This document shows positions 11,871 through 26,889 of a stretch of 64,000 bases of DNA, piece after piece. Origin of the DNA: Manduca sexta (lineage: Eukaryota > Arthropoda > Insecta > Lepidoptera > Sphingidae). The stretch lies in NCBI RefSeq assembly GCF_014839805.1, contig NC_051134.1, forward strand, positions 7,471,170 through 7,535,169, read 5' to 3'. Numbering within the stretch: position 1 is the stretch's first letter; each line of letters begins with the position of its first letter. The translations under genes and the position numbers were made by a program. The notes beneath the pieces were generated by a model. It was not told the DNA's origin and made no database searches. It worked only from the letters and a program-made list of their open reading frames with translations.

Positions 11871-14800
11871 CAAAGTCTGATTAATTATATAAGCTAATAC
11901 ACGCACATCGCCGTAAAAGTGCGGAGAAAATCCACATAAAATATACATATTTAGCAATAACTAAAAATTAACGAAAAAAAACAATAATACTAAAAAATTT
12001 ATAAAAACTATGAAACGGTGTACAGCGTGCATACGCCTACATTTACAAACATAATATTTTCATTTCATATTTTATCATAGATCTCGGTCAATATAATTTA
12101 GATTATAAATTTTAAGGCTGATGCAACAAAATGATCGGTCGGTCGTCTATTATACATTGATAATTCAATGAGTCAATATAAAACAAAATGGCGAGTCCGG
12201 GCCGCGGCAGGGCAGTGCGTTGTTGTTCAGGTTGGAAATATATTGTAGTCTGAGAAATTACATTTATAACGCAATAATATACCAGAATGACGAGCTTATT
12301 GCGAATTATGACAGCATGCAATTTCCAACTCAGAGTTCTAGAGTGTTAAGTATTCAAACGTAAAACTTGTTATTCAGTTGTATAAAAAAAGATCTAATAT
12401 CAGTTTATATATAAGAATTCAAGTATATATATAGTATAGGAACATCAATACTATCAATGAAAATGTTAGTCTACATACATAATGTTATTACCGTCTTTTG
12501 CCAGCTTCTGTCAGTTCTGCCAGCGTTATATATAAATAGACGAGTATGAAGTAGTTTAACCACACGTACTCTTTGTATAATAATAGACTTAACAAGATAC
12601 CATAATATTTTACAATTGTTTTGGGCTCTGTTAAGTGTATTCAAGAGTCCATTCCCCGCCCTATAACAATACAAACTTCCTATATGGTATGGACTTTTCG
12701 ACGAATATTTGTCTGTGTACATAATTGAAGAATACACCAATTGTGAGAATAGCTGTATCACTGATGCATAGGAAACAATGAGAATGGGAGTAAACGCTTG
12801 CTGAGTTTATGATAATGGTGTAGAGAAATATTACATAAAGTGCAGGTTTACCGAACTCGAAACTAACCACAGACCACGTATCACAAGGCTTGACTCGGCG
12901 TTATCAGACGACATAGTGGTGTGTATTTTTAATAGAAAAGTGACACAAATTTTACGCGATTTAAGAATCTTAGTCAGGCTTCCAACTATATAACATCTTT
13001 TATGCGCTGTTCTTCTACCAATGTGGTGATAGGATCACGTTATTTTTATAACATATTCAAAACATTTAGTACTTCATTTTATTTTACTTTATGTTATCTT
13101 TATTTTAATTTGTTGACATTTGTACATAATATTATAATATTCTGAGTTCATCTTTATTTTAAATTAATGTAATTGGTACAAACCGTTTTAATTAAGTCAA
13201 GTAAATAAATAAAATAAGCTACTCTTTAGAACCTTTTGCGAGTTCGGATGAAGAAGAGTTTAGGTTTATTTATGTACAATATTACGTCGTATAAATACTT
13301 CGTTAATAGCCACTCACTAATATTTATGTCGATTTAATGTAATTTAATTCCAAGGAGAAAATAGTTTCTAGAAACTGCTCTTCAAATTTTTATGATTAAT
13401 CGGCGTTCACATTCCCTCGCGAATGGATTCAACGCCACAAGGTTTTAGAGCGATGATTTTTTACCTACAGAAAGTTTTCGTTCTGCAGCTCAGAGCTAGA
13501 CAAAGACATTTTTTGTTCCAAAAACTTAGAGTTCGTAATTCACACCTACAGTCCATACCTCACGCCGTGTGACTTCATTCATTAACCTAACTTTATAGCA
13601 TTTAAATTGGTATGAAAAGCGATGACAGCTTTTTAAAGTACCGGCCTTAGTTCCTGTTACCTAAAACAAATTCCGTTCATTACTAGTACTACCTGTAGAC
13701 TAATATTAACGTTCTTTCGGTTTGGTTTACATCCCGCTGCGGGATGTGAGCGCCGGCGTACAAATTGAACACGTCTCGTATTGGAGTCGACAGCTGACCG
13801 ATGCGAACACCGACGGATCCCGCTCAGATATACGAGTACATTGCCCTGCCAGTGGATTTCGACGGTTACAACTATATATACAATGGAGCGGAAATAGATT
13901 TGCCAGCCACAATGCTAAAAATAATTAGTACTATGCTTTTCTTCCATTTAAAGTGTTATTTATAAAAAAGTATACAAAGTCCTTCTTCTACTTCATCATC
14001 ATGGAGGCCCATCGCGCCAGAACGCGTCGCTTAGAGCTAATCTAGACTGAGAAATTTATAATCGTACTTGGACTTTTGTGACAAAATCTGTTACACCAAA
14101 TATTTTGTTTTCAATATGCTAGCAAATTCCATAATACCTAATACCTATATAGTTATCTAGAAACAAAAGCGAGCTTAATATCTGAAGTCTAAGAGCCTCT
14201 TTCGCTATCGAGATACTGACAACTAATACCGTTTGTAGGGTGCAAGAAGTAAATTGAATATCATAGACGATGGTCATACAAGATAGCTGCAAGAAACAAT
14301 AGTCGACAGCGCCCACACCGCGCCCGCCCGCGCCCGCCGCTTATTTTAATAAGGCCCCAGTGCTAACGGCCAAGTGACAGATAAATGAGGATTCCAGCGA
14401 GATTACCCACACTTAGTGATTTTAGCACGAACAAATACTTTTTGAAACCGTTTCATTTGCAGATAAGCGACTCGTGTCGGGCCTCGGTACGTTTTAACGA
14501 GTCAATTGAATTCATTATTTTGTAGTCAAACGCGCTCTTTGTACCAATGAGAATTTTCAGCGCCTACTGCTACAAAAGAACGGGTAGATTCTGTTTAGCG
14601 TTCCTGCAACCCTGTTCCTTTAATGAATATCTTCATCCAGGATGTATGCAGATCACCGACCTCACTTAAAACAATAAATAACAACGTGTAATATTCATTT
14701 ATGTGTTGAAGAAAATATATTTCAACTCTTAAAACTTGAATCAATTAACTTTGTTAGTACTAAAGATCCTATGAGCGTGCCTCGATCCACTTGAAAATTT

Positions 14801-17800
14801 AATGCACTTAATATGTCCGTTATAAAGGTAGAAGCGTCACTAGTGTTGACTATGTGCTCAAATGCATGCTAGAAGCGTGCCGTATCCGTCTAAAGGTACA
14901 CGTAGCACACATATCAACTCGGAAAGGGATCGTCATCGTATCAACTCGAGCCGTGCAATACTCTTTTATGAAACTCACTACTGAAAAACACTCTAATCGG
15001 AATAGGAACGTGATTGCCTCGCTTTAGGACAAGCTCACGAACCACGGCGGTGTGCGTGGTAAACTTGCAGTTCCCGCGCTTGCGACTCGTCGACCCAACG
15101 ATTACACCGCTCACCCCTCTGGTGCCTTACGCCTCCCTTATATAACTATGGTGTTGATGAGCTATGCAGAGCATACGTCGCCATAGAACGTCCCACGGGG
15201 TCAACCGTGTTCGCACGTCCCGCGGCCGCGTATTTATCGAGCGCCGCCCGCGCCGCGTAGCTCACCGCTTACGTATTCACGCGGCGACTCTTCGACCCAC
15301 CGACACGCCGACACGATGCTAATTCACTATACGATCCTCTATTATGGACCGTTTTTATTTGTGGCGCTAAAACTAGTACGATGGATATTCAATTCAAATA
15401 CAACAACAAAAAACTGAGGATAGTTTTATATTTGACTGTTCTTTCTATGATTTTCCAACATGCAAGACCCCACACGAAACAATCACAGGCGCAAAGTGTT
15501 TTCTGTTTACTGAAGTGAGTTTCCCCTCAAAGTATAGACCTTGATCCTGTGATCACTGCGCTTTACTGAACATCACTTTACACATGTACACAAAGTAGAA
15601 AGCTAATGGCCTCGCGCCGAGCCGCGGGGATTACGCTCTGGTAATTATAATTTAACGTGGCTTCGACGACGAGTAAGGGATCAGCCACAGACATACGAGC
15701 CGGGCGGGCGGTTTCGTTACTGTGCCATTACAAAATGAAGTCACTGACAACACAATGATTGAAGCTCGAACGACGTTCGTGTATCGACGCGTTCGTTACA
15801 TGCTCCGCTGCGCATGCTTCGATAATACTTCCAATTAAACTGCATAGTTGAAAGCGAAAACCGAATGTGTTAAACTGTTCAATGCTTAGAGTGGTATTGT
15901 TACTCGAAGGTTTAATGACATTTTTATACCCATTGTATCCAAAAAAAATATTTTTATTGTGAAACTTGGATTGCAGAAAATCGTTCAAACTCATTATACT
16001 CATAAAACATATCCAATATTTTTGTTGACAGCCCTCAGTCCTGCCATCGCCCGCACTCTGCGCGACAGTGTCGCCAAAGTTTAGTTCGAGACGCGACGCA
16101 GCGGCGACCGAAGCCGCTAATGCACCGCTAAATTAGTTCTACTACACACAAATGTAATCAAATTCAATAATCATTTGTGGTGCGGGCGCTGTGCGGGGGA
16201 GGGCAGCGGGGCGGGAGTAAAGAGGTTCACAGCTTAATTATGTTTGGAAACTTCGCGACAACGGAGCAAATAAGTACAAGGAGTTAAGCGTTTGCATCGT
16301 GCAGTGCCTTCAACAACAAGATTGTGGTTATACATGGGATTATCCCTTGTATAGGAATGAGGACAATCTTACATAAAAATTTCAATCATAATTCAACAAT
16401 ATGTAGTGTTGGAGCCCGAATTACGGTGATAAGCAGTCATTAGCGTAAGAGACCCAGGATAATTTAATAGAGCACTGATATTGTTTGTTGCAGGAACGTG
16501 TAGTTGGTGTAAGTAGTTTGGCGTCACGGCGAGGTGTTTGATTGCAGCAGTAATGTGCGGTGTCGGTGATTGATGACCGCCCGACCGCACCTCTACGGCC
16601 GCGCCGCGTGTACTACACACGTACCAACACGTTAAGCTGTCGATCGCAGATGTTGCCAAATGGCAGCGATCGTTAGCCAAGTCAGGGCACCGCCTTGAAC
16701 ATCATCTACTCAATATTATTGGAGTATAAAAAAGTTCAGAGTTACTCACGACAGCTACCTCTGTACTGGTTCGTTATTTCCGTCCCATAATAGGGTAGAG
16801 ACAAGCCTGCGGGTAGAAATTCCAATTTTGGGCGTCTCATTTGTGATATTTGAATTAAAATCCTTTGTTAACCGTTTTTGTTTAACCAAACAACAGAATA
16901 CTAAGAATAGAACACATAAATTTATTTCATTTTGTGAGCTCTCTACATTATCTGTTATTTCATCGCTATCTAACATAAGCATACACACGAAAGCTAAGAC
17001 ATTTTTACTTTATTTTTAATATTTAAGTGTATATTTTTCTTCATCTTCTTATATACAACAACGGATTGACTTGTTTTTTAGGTAGACAAAGAAAGTTTAT
17101 GAGCAAAAAAAGACACTTATTAAGTTGTACGGCGCGTACAGTATCTTTATGAGAGAATGATATTATTGTTTGCGAGAATGAGAGAAAGTCCTTTTTTGAT
17201 AGAAAATTGATATATTGAAATACTTTGATACAATGATAATGAGTACGCGCGGAATGATTGATGACCGAATGCGAACTGACTGGAAAATATTATGATACTA
17301 TGACAATTCAAATGGTGTAAAATGCTGATGATACAATTTGTACGTGCTTGCCTGTACAAAAGTACTTTCATACTAGAAAACTATAGATACAGATCTTCTA
17401 GGACTTACTCGTGTTCCCGCAAAAGACATTCACGTGGAAGGCGCCGCAAACAAAACTCAGTTATATAGAATAAGTACTGTGAACGTGAGTAACGTTATCC
17501 ACAACACGAAACACATTAGTCTTAACTAACAAGGTGATAGGGATGCGGCTCAGGAGCGAGTGGAGCAAAACAAACTCGATAGCGGACAACACGATAGGGC
17601 ACTTAGCGGCGAGTGACGAGTGGTTGAGGCGAGTGGCTGCCTTCACCACACGGCCCACTGCGGAAAAATTCATGTAAAAAATCTTATTTATAGAGTTGAG
17701 ATATCGTAATGCACCACCACGACACGATGACTTCCGTTTAACTGATATTAATTGAGGTACTTTCAACTCGATTTTATTTTTATATACCACATCCTCCTTC

Positions 17801-17813
17801 TATGACTTTTTTT
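11871..17813. other. Unassigned non-coding DNA with CpG-rich patches
   Basis: No gene, RNA gene or clear repeat was recognised. Short CpG-rich patches occur near 15190-15300 and 16030-16220. Short open frames in this stretch lack known motifs. Confidence 0.4.
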
Positions 17814-17852
17814 AACATTCGCTTGTTTAATAATTTTAAACAAGCGAATGTT
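17814..17852. repeat. Perfect 17-bp inverted repeat (hairpin)
   Basis: aacattcgcttgtttaa at 17814-17830 is followed after five bases by its exact reverse complement at 17836-17852. The arms are perfect. It could be the remnant of a small palindromic element or a transcribed hairpin; neither is shown. Confidence 0.85.
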
Positions 17853-20800
17853 GAACCCACGTTATGGGAATAGATTTCTGTTTAAAAGTATATTATGATC
17901 AAGCGACATACTTAGTAAAACAGGAAAAGCATCGTTTGCTTAAGTACGTTCCGCGAAGCCTATATTAAATGTCACCGCGGCTACCGACGCAGACACATCG
18001 ACAGATTACTGACGGTAATTGGCCGAGACGAGCCGAAAATTGGCTCCGCGCCCTGCCTTAGGGAAGACTCAATAATGACGAAAAATGGGTCTGTCATTAC
18101 CAAACTTTTTAACTAAACTATTCTCTATTATGGGACTGTTTTGCTTTTTTTACTGCCTATAATTTATAGGTATTTTGTTACTAGGCTAAAACCTCTTTTT
18201 TATCCTACTGCGGTTTGATGGGTCTCCAAGGTTTCATTTATTAGACAAAGTCATCACGATCAAATAAGCCTGGCTCCCGTAAACTTATCATTTGAGCATT
18301 TGTGCATTTGTATTGAAAATCCTTAATATTAACTAAAAGTATTCATAATAATGTGGTAGATGGCATCACTTAGCTTCGGCTTCGAATTACACTGATGGTT
18401 GCTCACAACTCTCAAAATCATTAACCTAGGATATAGGTACATGTAGCCAAATTATTGACAGTTCAATTGATGCCTGGACGCGACTCGGTACGATTTGGTC
18501 ACTGGTGTTGTTTGTGCAGCAAAATATTGCCCGCGATGAGATAGGGTGAAATCAAATTTAAATCTATAACGCCGCCATTGTGAACCGAAGCACGTAATAA
18601 CACAGCGCACTATGTCCCGGCTATGTCGTGCTTGTACAATGTACTCGCATGTTGCTATCGGGCCGTGTTGTCATGCGGAAACATTATTTTAAACGCCCCA
18701 AATGAGAATTTACCGCAATTATGATGTGCATGCACTTGATAATATCAAAACAAATTAATTTTAATCTCTGATAACGTATTGGCAGCGCTTCTGCACGGCA
18801 TACGCTCCGATATGGCGCGCTCGACGGCTATGTATGTTAAAATGTTTGCTGATTTATGTAATATAATTAGCCAGGCCGGGTCGCACCATCGCCCGCGTTA
18901 TTGTAGGGATAAAAAATACCGTCCACCGAATTCTGTGTTTACGTCTAAAAACATTTAAATATCTAAATAATCATGCGTGATAAGTCGCGAAAACTATGTC
19001 CAATCACGTGAAATTCGACAAATTGAAACCGAATCCTATAACATCATCTAACCGAAGCCTAAAGTTTTCATTCGTAAACACCCCTCTTCAAACAAGCGGA
19101 TTACAGAAACGACAACGCAATGTGCAGTGGCGAGGCGGGCGAGCACTCGACCGGATCGGCCGCAAGCGCAGTTTCCGCACATTCAGCAAGCGAGCGCTGC
19201 CGGACCGGCCGTTCAGGACTTCTCACAGTATTGCACCGCCTGCCCTACAATATCCCATTTTTCTACAAAATTGATTTCAATTATAAGAATATCGCAGAGC
19301 TGACTTTAACAATAAAATGTGTATTGTTCTGGTCAGGGCGCGCGGCGCTACAACACAACCGCTCTATATCATTCCTCGGATGACCGCGGTCGGGGCCACA
19401 TTCTACGGAGTCGTTGTATTTTATTGAAATTGATCGTTAAGACGTTGCAATATGAAAAGGAATCTCTTTCTTTTTATTTTGTTTTATAAGTAATAAAATA
19501 AAATATTGCATAAAAACCTTATCATAAGCACACCATTTCAAGACACAAAACTTTATGTCTTATTCAAATATGAGCATCAGGTACAAAAAAATTATCCTTT
19601 ATCTTAAAACTGAAGGCGGGCAACAGGAATAATCAGTCACCTTTGAATGATAATCGGAGCATAATATGAACATCCATATGTAGCACACGAGGCGCCATGC
19701 GTTCATTAGTATTCATTTTTGTCTAACGTCTCAAGTAACTAACGTATGGAATTAAAGAAGTACTTTTTAATTCAAAGTTTCACGTAGCATTTTACTATTT
19801 ATAAACAATAACTGCTCCAACTAGGTGTAAATCACAAAGATTTCAATTTTTTTTCATTACATTGCGATCTGAGTTAAGGTCAATCCGAACTAATTGCAGC
19901 CGTGAGCGGTGAGATCAACCCGGCGGTAGCAGTTCTACCAGGCGACGGACGGACGACGCAACATACAACTTAGTCAACTGCTTGCTGTCACCTATTTACA
20001 TTATAATTTTGCCCAACTTTTTCAATACTTAATTAGTATAGATGTAGCTAACCTAAACTGTGAAACAAGGATTCCATGCCCGGGTGGGAATATTTGCATA
20101 TTTTTTTGCTACACTCGTGAAAAACAGATTAAAATCACAACTTGGCGCAAAAACAAGCACATGAAAAGTTTCGTCTGTGCTTACTCGCGGGGATACAATG
20201 TTCGCGTGTTTAACGAAGTGACTTCACAGTACCTATAGAATAGTTCAGTGTGGTCTAAGAAAAATATCGGTCAGCGGACAATATCGTCTCTCTGGATATT
20301 CAGCTGCTGCTGAATCTACTCCTTCGCTTTCCACCTATCTAACTCAATACTATAGAGACACGGAGAAAGTAAGTCAGCGGACTTTTTGCTGTAAACCTAC
20401 TTAATCGACAGCGATATGCATAATATATCACTGTAATGATGAACTTTGTACTTATACACTTGTATAATATTTCATGTGTAATTCACTCAATGTGCTCACG
20501 TAGGAGTCACTCTACCACAAACTGAAAAATAATGCCACAACCGTTGTAGTGTTTGTCCGGCACCAAATGCCGCAGCCGGCCACATGTGTTGATGATTGGA
20601 GTTTTAGATAGTCCGTAGCCTATTAACAGTCGCTTGACTATTGCAGATGTTCATTCTGGGCTATCTCTAACCATCGAATTAACCTCGTTTAACTTATATT
20701 TTCTTTGAATCTTTCCTACAAGCAGACGTCCTTAGAAAATCTGTTCGAAGGTGTTAGTATGAAAATTCTTCGAAAATCCGAATACCTGGACATTCAAATG

Positions 20801-23800
20801 CACCATATATATTTGCTAGAGCGATGTAGGAGACAGATTGCTACTAGGGAGAGCTTTCTTAAAAAAGTTTCATCTTTTTCGAAAATTTCACAATCATACC
20901 AAATATGAACAGAATTAAAATAAGAAAAATGTTACAACGCGATATGATCTGAAGCCAATCAAGATGAGAAGCGGCGCGACGTGCAGATATCGATGCTCGG
21001 TTTTCAATTAAGTGCGGGCTCGCGGAGCGGTTCGGCGCGCGGGTCGGGGCGGGGCTCGAAGCGCAGCACAGAGACATCGAACTCTGTAATCACTACAATA
21101 ACCAATCATCAGGCGCCTCCCGCGGGGGGGCCCTCATTGAAAACGAACCGTCCTTAATGTCCGGGGACTACGGCTTGTGAGCCAGACGATTGGTCGACAA
21201 TCATTCGCTGCAATTACACTTCCACGATATTGCGGATAAATACATGCGGTGACAGCCTGTAAGTAAAACTGCACTGAAACAATTACTTATTGTTTCATGT
21301 AACAAATAGATATGTATGGCGTATAATTCATTGTTTGTCCAAATAAATAAATGCGAACAACGAATACAAAATATCCAAATAATACCAAGAAATTGAATAT
21401 TTTGGTTGTGATATTAAGTCCATTAGACGACCATATTTGAAAGATTTGTAATCGCACGTAAATGTCAATTATTACGGGTGAACGGTGTTTCTGCTTCGTA
21501 GAAGAATAGAGTCGAATATAAATAAACAACAATGAAACATGGTTTCGCCTAGTTACAATTCATAAACATCAAACGTTATATTTTATTATTTTTTTTTGCC
21601 TGATATTAAATATTACCTCGAGGGTCAAAGAAACGGAAAACGGAAAACTATATTATAATCGATGAAATGTTTATTGAACTGCTATTTATGAACATTTGAT
21701 TACTGATGGTTTAAAACAACCAAGTGTAAGTAAGCATTATATTAATTCAAGAGTTAAAGGACATTAAATTACGTTGTGATATCCAATATCTCTGCGCCAC
21801 AAACATCCGTGCAAAAACACGTCATACTATTTGGATATAATATGAACAGCTCTGTATGGACTTACATACTAACTAGCATGTAATTTGTGTATCTTACTTA
21901 TATTAATTGCCGAACCGACCGAAACTACGCCTCTATGATCACATATCTCATGTTTAAACCCCGCTTATTCGTGTTTTCTCTCCGTTAAATCGATTGATAA
22001 ACAATGAATAGTTATGCAACTTTGATACTCCCTTTGAATCAAACACGCGACCCCTATCTCCAAACGGTTCTATTCTCGCTAAGCTGTCGCCGCTTTCCTT
22101 AACAAGTGCTTAATGAAATTCGTGCCTCTCCCAGTGAGTAGACAACCGCTGCACTCGGCTCAGTTTAATTAACTCCTCCTAGGGTACAATATGGCACTGT
22201 CTGATTATACACGTCTAGATGCCGCGCCGCACTCTCCTTACCGTTTACTTTGTTATACAGGCTCGGTTTGCTAGCATTATGTGCATGACTACACAGTACA
22301 TATTCTGATTGAATGTTAACACACACAATGTTATTGAAGGTTTAACCTGTTAAAAAAAAATGTATTTCTTTTTTTTGAGGATATTAAGGTTATAATAATT
22401 ACAAAGTAAATGATAAACAGACGATAACAGGTCCAACCTAGCCATTAGATGCCATGAGCCATGTTAAGTCCCCCGCCTGCCCGCATTGTGCATCTAGTCG
22501 TCTAGTGATGTATAAAGGACTCGGCATCAGCGACACTAGCATGTCTCTCGCTCGCCCCGCACTGTTGGAACTTGCTCTAACTCCTTGCGTCTTCATTTAC
22601 ATTCTATAGTTCAAGTTTGCGTTAAGAGGTTACCTAATGTACGACAAGCAGTTTGGTTACAAATGACGACCCACAAAGTATTAAATGTTGTTAATTAGTG
22701 CTCAACTAAACACTGCTCTGTCATTTTCTTAAGTTTCATTATTTGAGACTGAAAATGAAAGAAATTTATTACTTTATGTGTTGTGTATGGTATTTAGTGA
22801 TTTTATAAAATGTTTTGTAATTATTCGTGTAATAACATTTTATAAAGAAAGGGTGAATATTCGGTAGCGGGGGCCACACGGGGCCCAGAGCACAGTATTG
22901 CTGCGCACCGCCAAGAAAGTGACGGCTGACACGTATATTATCTAAACATCAGCGTCGACTATAGCTACGGTGTCTTATTCCTTATCATGAGCACGCAATG
23001 ATGAAGCACCGTGTACATTGTCGGGCGGGCGACTCAAGCAGTCGAGTGGTGCGGCGCGGGAGGCGCGGCGGGCGGCGGCGAGTGTTCGCGACTGTGAGAG
23101 CTCTTCAGCGCGTTGATTACATTACAATGGTGCCGACAATGAGCCGCAACACGTGCACCACTAGTGAACTGATAAACGCCAGTCCACAAGATTATTACAA
23201 GTGCCTGACACTAGAACTGATCTAAAGACATATTACCTACTTAACCCTTTAAATACTCTAAGAGTCTCAACTCATGGATAAGTGTCTGATAGTCTTATGA
23301 CAAATAAAACCTATTAAGTAAAGGTTAAGATTATGTAATCATAACTATTAATTACTAACATTGTTAGGCGACACAAAACAAAATACAATGTGAAATGGAA
23401 AACGCATAGAAATACAAGAAACCACTAAAGCGGCCACGTGTTGCGGAGCACAGCTACGTGCCGCAGACAACGTCCCGGGACCATTAAGTATCTCTAGAAC
23501 GGAGTTACACGGAAATTAACTCGCAATAAATGTGGTGTAAAAAGATCGGCCGCGCGCTCGTCGGGAAATGAGCGTATCTAGTGCCGCTCTCGGACACAAA
23601 TCACGTAACTGCTAAGCAACGTCTCCACTGGAGGCAGCATCGGAGCGGGACTACACCTCGGCTCGCAGCGACATCACTGTAGCTTTTCCAAGTCGAATTT
23701 TACCGCCCTAGAATCTAACAATAAAATGTTTATAAACTTTGTTTTGGGGTTAGAGGTACTCACTTAAGCAACATTACGGCTACTGCCCGTTTCTCACGTA

Positions 23801-24239
23801 ATTGTCTCATCTGAGCGTCGTCAATGACACTTTATACGGATTACAAAATAGATTGTGCTTGCGCAAATCAAATACAGAATTATCACTCTAGCAATCGCAG
23901 TTTGCCACTCCCGAGGCAGCTCGTCCAGAGGCTCTTCACATGTGTGCACAGCTTTACACATTTGATTCGTACGCCCCACACCTTTCCTTTCTCATGCTTC
24001 GCCATACCGCCTATACGTTAAATATGTTTAATGTACATTATTCCCACAATGAGAGCGATCTGTTACGCGGCTCCGAGACTTCTATTACAGATCTCATAAT
24101 GATATGCATCATGTAATTTTCTGAACACTTTTTATACAGCTTCATGTTATACATTTTATTAAACAGTCTTTTATTGTGTGGTTTGTTGTTTACGCTCAAC
24201 AAAATGAATATAAAGTATTCTTTTTTGATACGGTGCGGC
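17853..24239. other. Unassigned non-coding DNA
   Basis: No gene was recognised. A 13-bp inverted repeat lies at 22802-22846. CpG-rich patches occur near 23020-23110 and 21000-21060. The 92- and 87-residue frames at 18996-19383 overlap in different phases and look like chance frames in a GC-rich patch. Confidence 0.4.
22802..22846. repeat. 13-bp inverted repeat with 19-nt loop
   Basis: tttataaaatgtt at 22802-22814 is matched by its exact complement at 22834-22846. The arms are A/T-rich, so chance is possible. No known microRNA sequence was recognised in it. Confidence 0.6.
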
Positions 24240-24350
24240 AAGCTGACTCCACTGTACCTGATGGTAAGCAGAGTGGCGTCTAGAGAGAATGTCAACTGAC
24301 AAGAGATAATTATCTCCCGCCAGTCGCTATAATTATGCCGGCCTGCAGTG
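24240..24350 (+). repeat. Dispersed repeat, family X, copy 2
   Basis: The blocks ccactgtacctgatgg, gtcaactgac, gataattatctcccg and ctataattatgccgg correspond in order to blocks at 8525-8650. Boundaries are approximate and the family is not named. Confidence 0.5.
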
Positions 24351-26724
24351 GGCTCGTTTTGCCGTCCACGTATAAATGGTAGAATACAGTAGAATTTTTT
24401 AATAACACCCCCTGATCATTTATCCCATTTTTGGAAAGCTTAAGCAAAACTTTTGCGAATATTATGATCTCGAAATACAACATTTTAATATCGATAATGA
24501 CATAGTGAAATGTGTGCAAGATTCTAAATTTAACTTGCCATGTCAGTGCATTCCGTTAAATAGGAAAAAACATGTTAGATTTAGAATTTAGGTACCGTTT
24601 TATTATATTTATATTATTATTATATTTTAAATAAAATATTAAGAGTAAGTCATTTGTAAAAAATATTTTATCCTAAGTATTTATAATAAAAACCGATAAA
24701 CGTTTAGTTTATCGTCTTCTGCAAACTCTGCTAAAATAATTATATATTTTGGACTTTGCGTAGACGCTTTTACTCGTTTCCATTTGTCTACATATGATTT
24801 AGTAGTGCGATCATTTGCAACATCACGCCGGTCCATCGTCTGGCAAGCAAAGAGCTTCTTCCTCGTCTAAGCCGGACTTCTGAGCTCTCTCCTGAAGTTT
24901 ATATAAGACCATAGAACTTTGGAAGCAGGATGATGTTACTTAGACACATTCACGTGTCAAGATTAATTAAAATGATCTAAATATTATGTAGACTAAAACC
25001 TTGGTTTTAAAGTTGGCATTTATTTAATACTTAGCTAGCTCTGCTTGTAATTAGTAAGTCATTTAGTTTAATACATGTTCACCTCGTCCCGGACGTCTCA
25101 TTAAGCATAATAAATCATGCAGGAACAGTCCAAGTACGAACAAACTAAACGAATTAATAAAAGACGAGTATATAATAGCTTTAACAATTTTTGTACACCT
25201 GGATGATAAGATGCACTTATCATTAGCTTCGTTGGAAGCATTATAGACAGTAGCAATACCGTAGGTAGTTTTAAATTACCAAGGAATGTTTGATACTAAA
25301 GTTCGGTCTTCGTTCATGACATAACATAGTCAAGCTAATGTTAACTTATTATATTACTTGGAATGTCCTTCAATACGCAATACAACCATACTTCCACACG
25401 GTTAGGCATTAAACATAAACAAAGCAGAGAACCTAACCAAATTGACTTTCATGCACCAGAAATGTGCCATCTAATGTAATTAAAATGTAGTAAGAGACGA
25501 CAAGACGGCTGTTGGATAATGTAGATTACGAGTCCGGCTGTGAGCGAGGCGTGCTTGACCGATTTGTTAATTAAAAACAAATAAATAAGTGTAAAATTTG
25601 GCGCAGAGCCACACGCGCACGAGAGCGTTCCGGGGCCGGCGGGGCGGGGGGTGCGGCGGAGGAGTGGGATTTGTTTACACTGCGCGATCTGAGCCTTAAC
25701 GGTGTAACACGACACACAACACAATCTAAAACACATTAATGCGGTAGAACTTCATTACACCCACACACCACGCCTTTATTCCGGAAAGAGGAGGCAGAAG
25801 TGCAACCAGGCATCCAATATTCGTCAAATGTATATCACATGAAGCGAGCCTATCACCATATCGAGCAAATATTTTTTTCCCCTACCTGGAATTCGAAGCC
25901 GAAACCTCAGAGCTATGGTCGTACCGCGTACGCAATATAAATACGCCACCGGTGCGCAACTTTATAATTAGTCAACAATGTGAAGCAATGGTACCAATGT
26001 TCCACCGTTAACTGAACTGAAATACCAAATATAGAGTTGCACTTGCTACTCTCAGTGGAATATAATGGATGAAAATTTCTACTATTCCCAATGTGTGTTT
26101 TGTGGATCCAGGCAGGTATATTCAATTCAGGACATCGCTAAGAAAGGCAGTCTTTGGTTGATCAACAATACGTAGACATAATATTTAGACTATAACATGG
26201 TTGATAAATTTGATGATGGTCAGTTATCATCAGTAACCTATTTGGCTCCATGGTCTCTCTGGCATGAAAAACGGCAAGGATACGGACCCGCGCCGGTGCT
26301 TTTATAATAAATAATTATTGAGTACATTTACTCGCAATTACGTGGTATGTATTCGGTGAGCCGCGCAGCCGAAATACTGATATTTAATATTGGAAAATGA
26401 TAATGTTTCATTAGCACGTCCGGTACAAAGGTGTTACTCAATTATAATAGTTGTCACGCCGTACACATGTACCAATAAAGGTTAGCACAATAGGTACAAA
26501 CCCTTCGAAAATTAAGTTCAGCTCGCATCCTTGTGATGGAACAGTGACTGGGTAACGACGGTCGCTGCACACTTCTTCCCTTTAAGAACAGTAATTGCTC
26601 TAGCTAGTGTTAAAGAGTCAATAATATTTTGATATCGACGTCTCCACGATAATTACGGCGGAAAAAACAGTTGCAACTTGGGATAAGCAAAAAATCATAC
26701 TGTGAAAACGCTTTGCACTATACG
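24351..26724. other. Unassigned non-coding DNA
   Basis: Nothing recognisable apart from a GC-rich patch at about 25600-25670. Confidence 0.4.
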
Positions 26725-26732
26725 GTGGACAA

Positions 26733-26889
26733 CAGTCGCGAAGGGTCCATATAACCCGATTCCTGTCGGCTTCCCTTTCGTAATTTATATCTAATTATCA
26801 TTGGAACGATTTGCAGGCCGCATTTATGCGTATTAGTACATATATGTTGTATCGGCTTCCCTTCCGGATAATTTAACTCTTCGCCACTG
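26733..26889. mobile_element. 157-bp hAT-like MITE
   Basis: The element begins CAGTCGCGAAG and ends with cttcgccactg, which is nearly the inverse of the start. It is flanked by a perfect 8-bp duplication, gtggacaa, at 26725-26732 and 26890-26897. CAGTGGCG-type ends and 8-bp duplications are hallmarks of hAT elements. The element is too short to code, so it must have been moved by a transposase from elsewhere. A related 5' half lies at 37582-37690. Confidence 0.8.
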
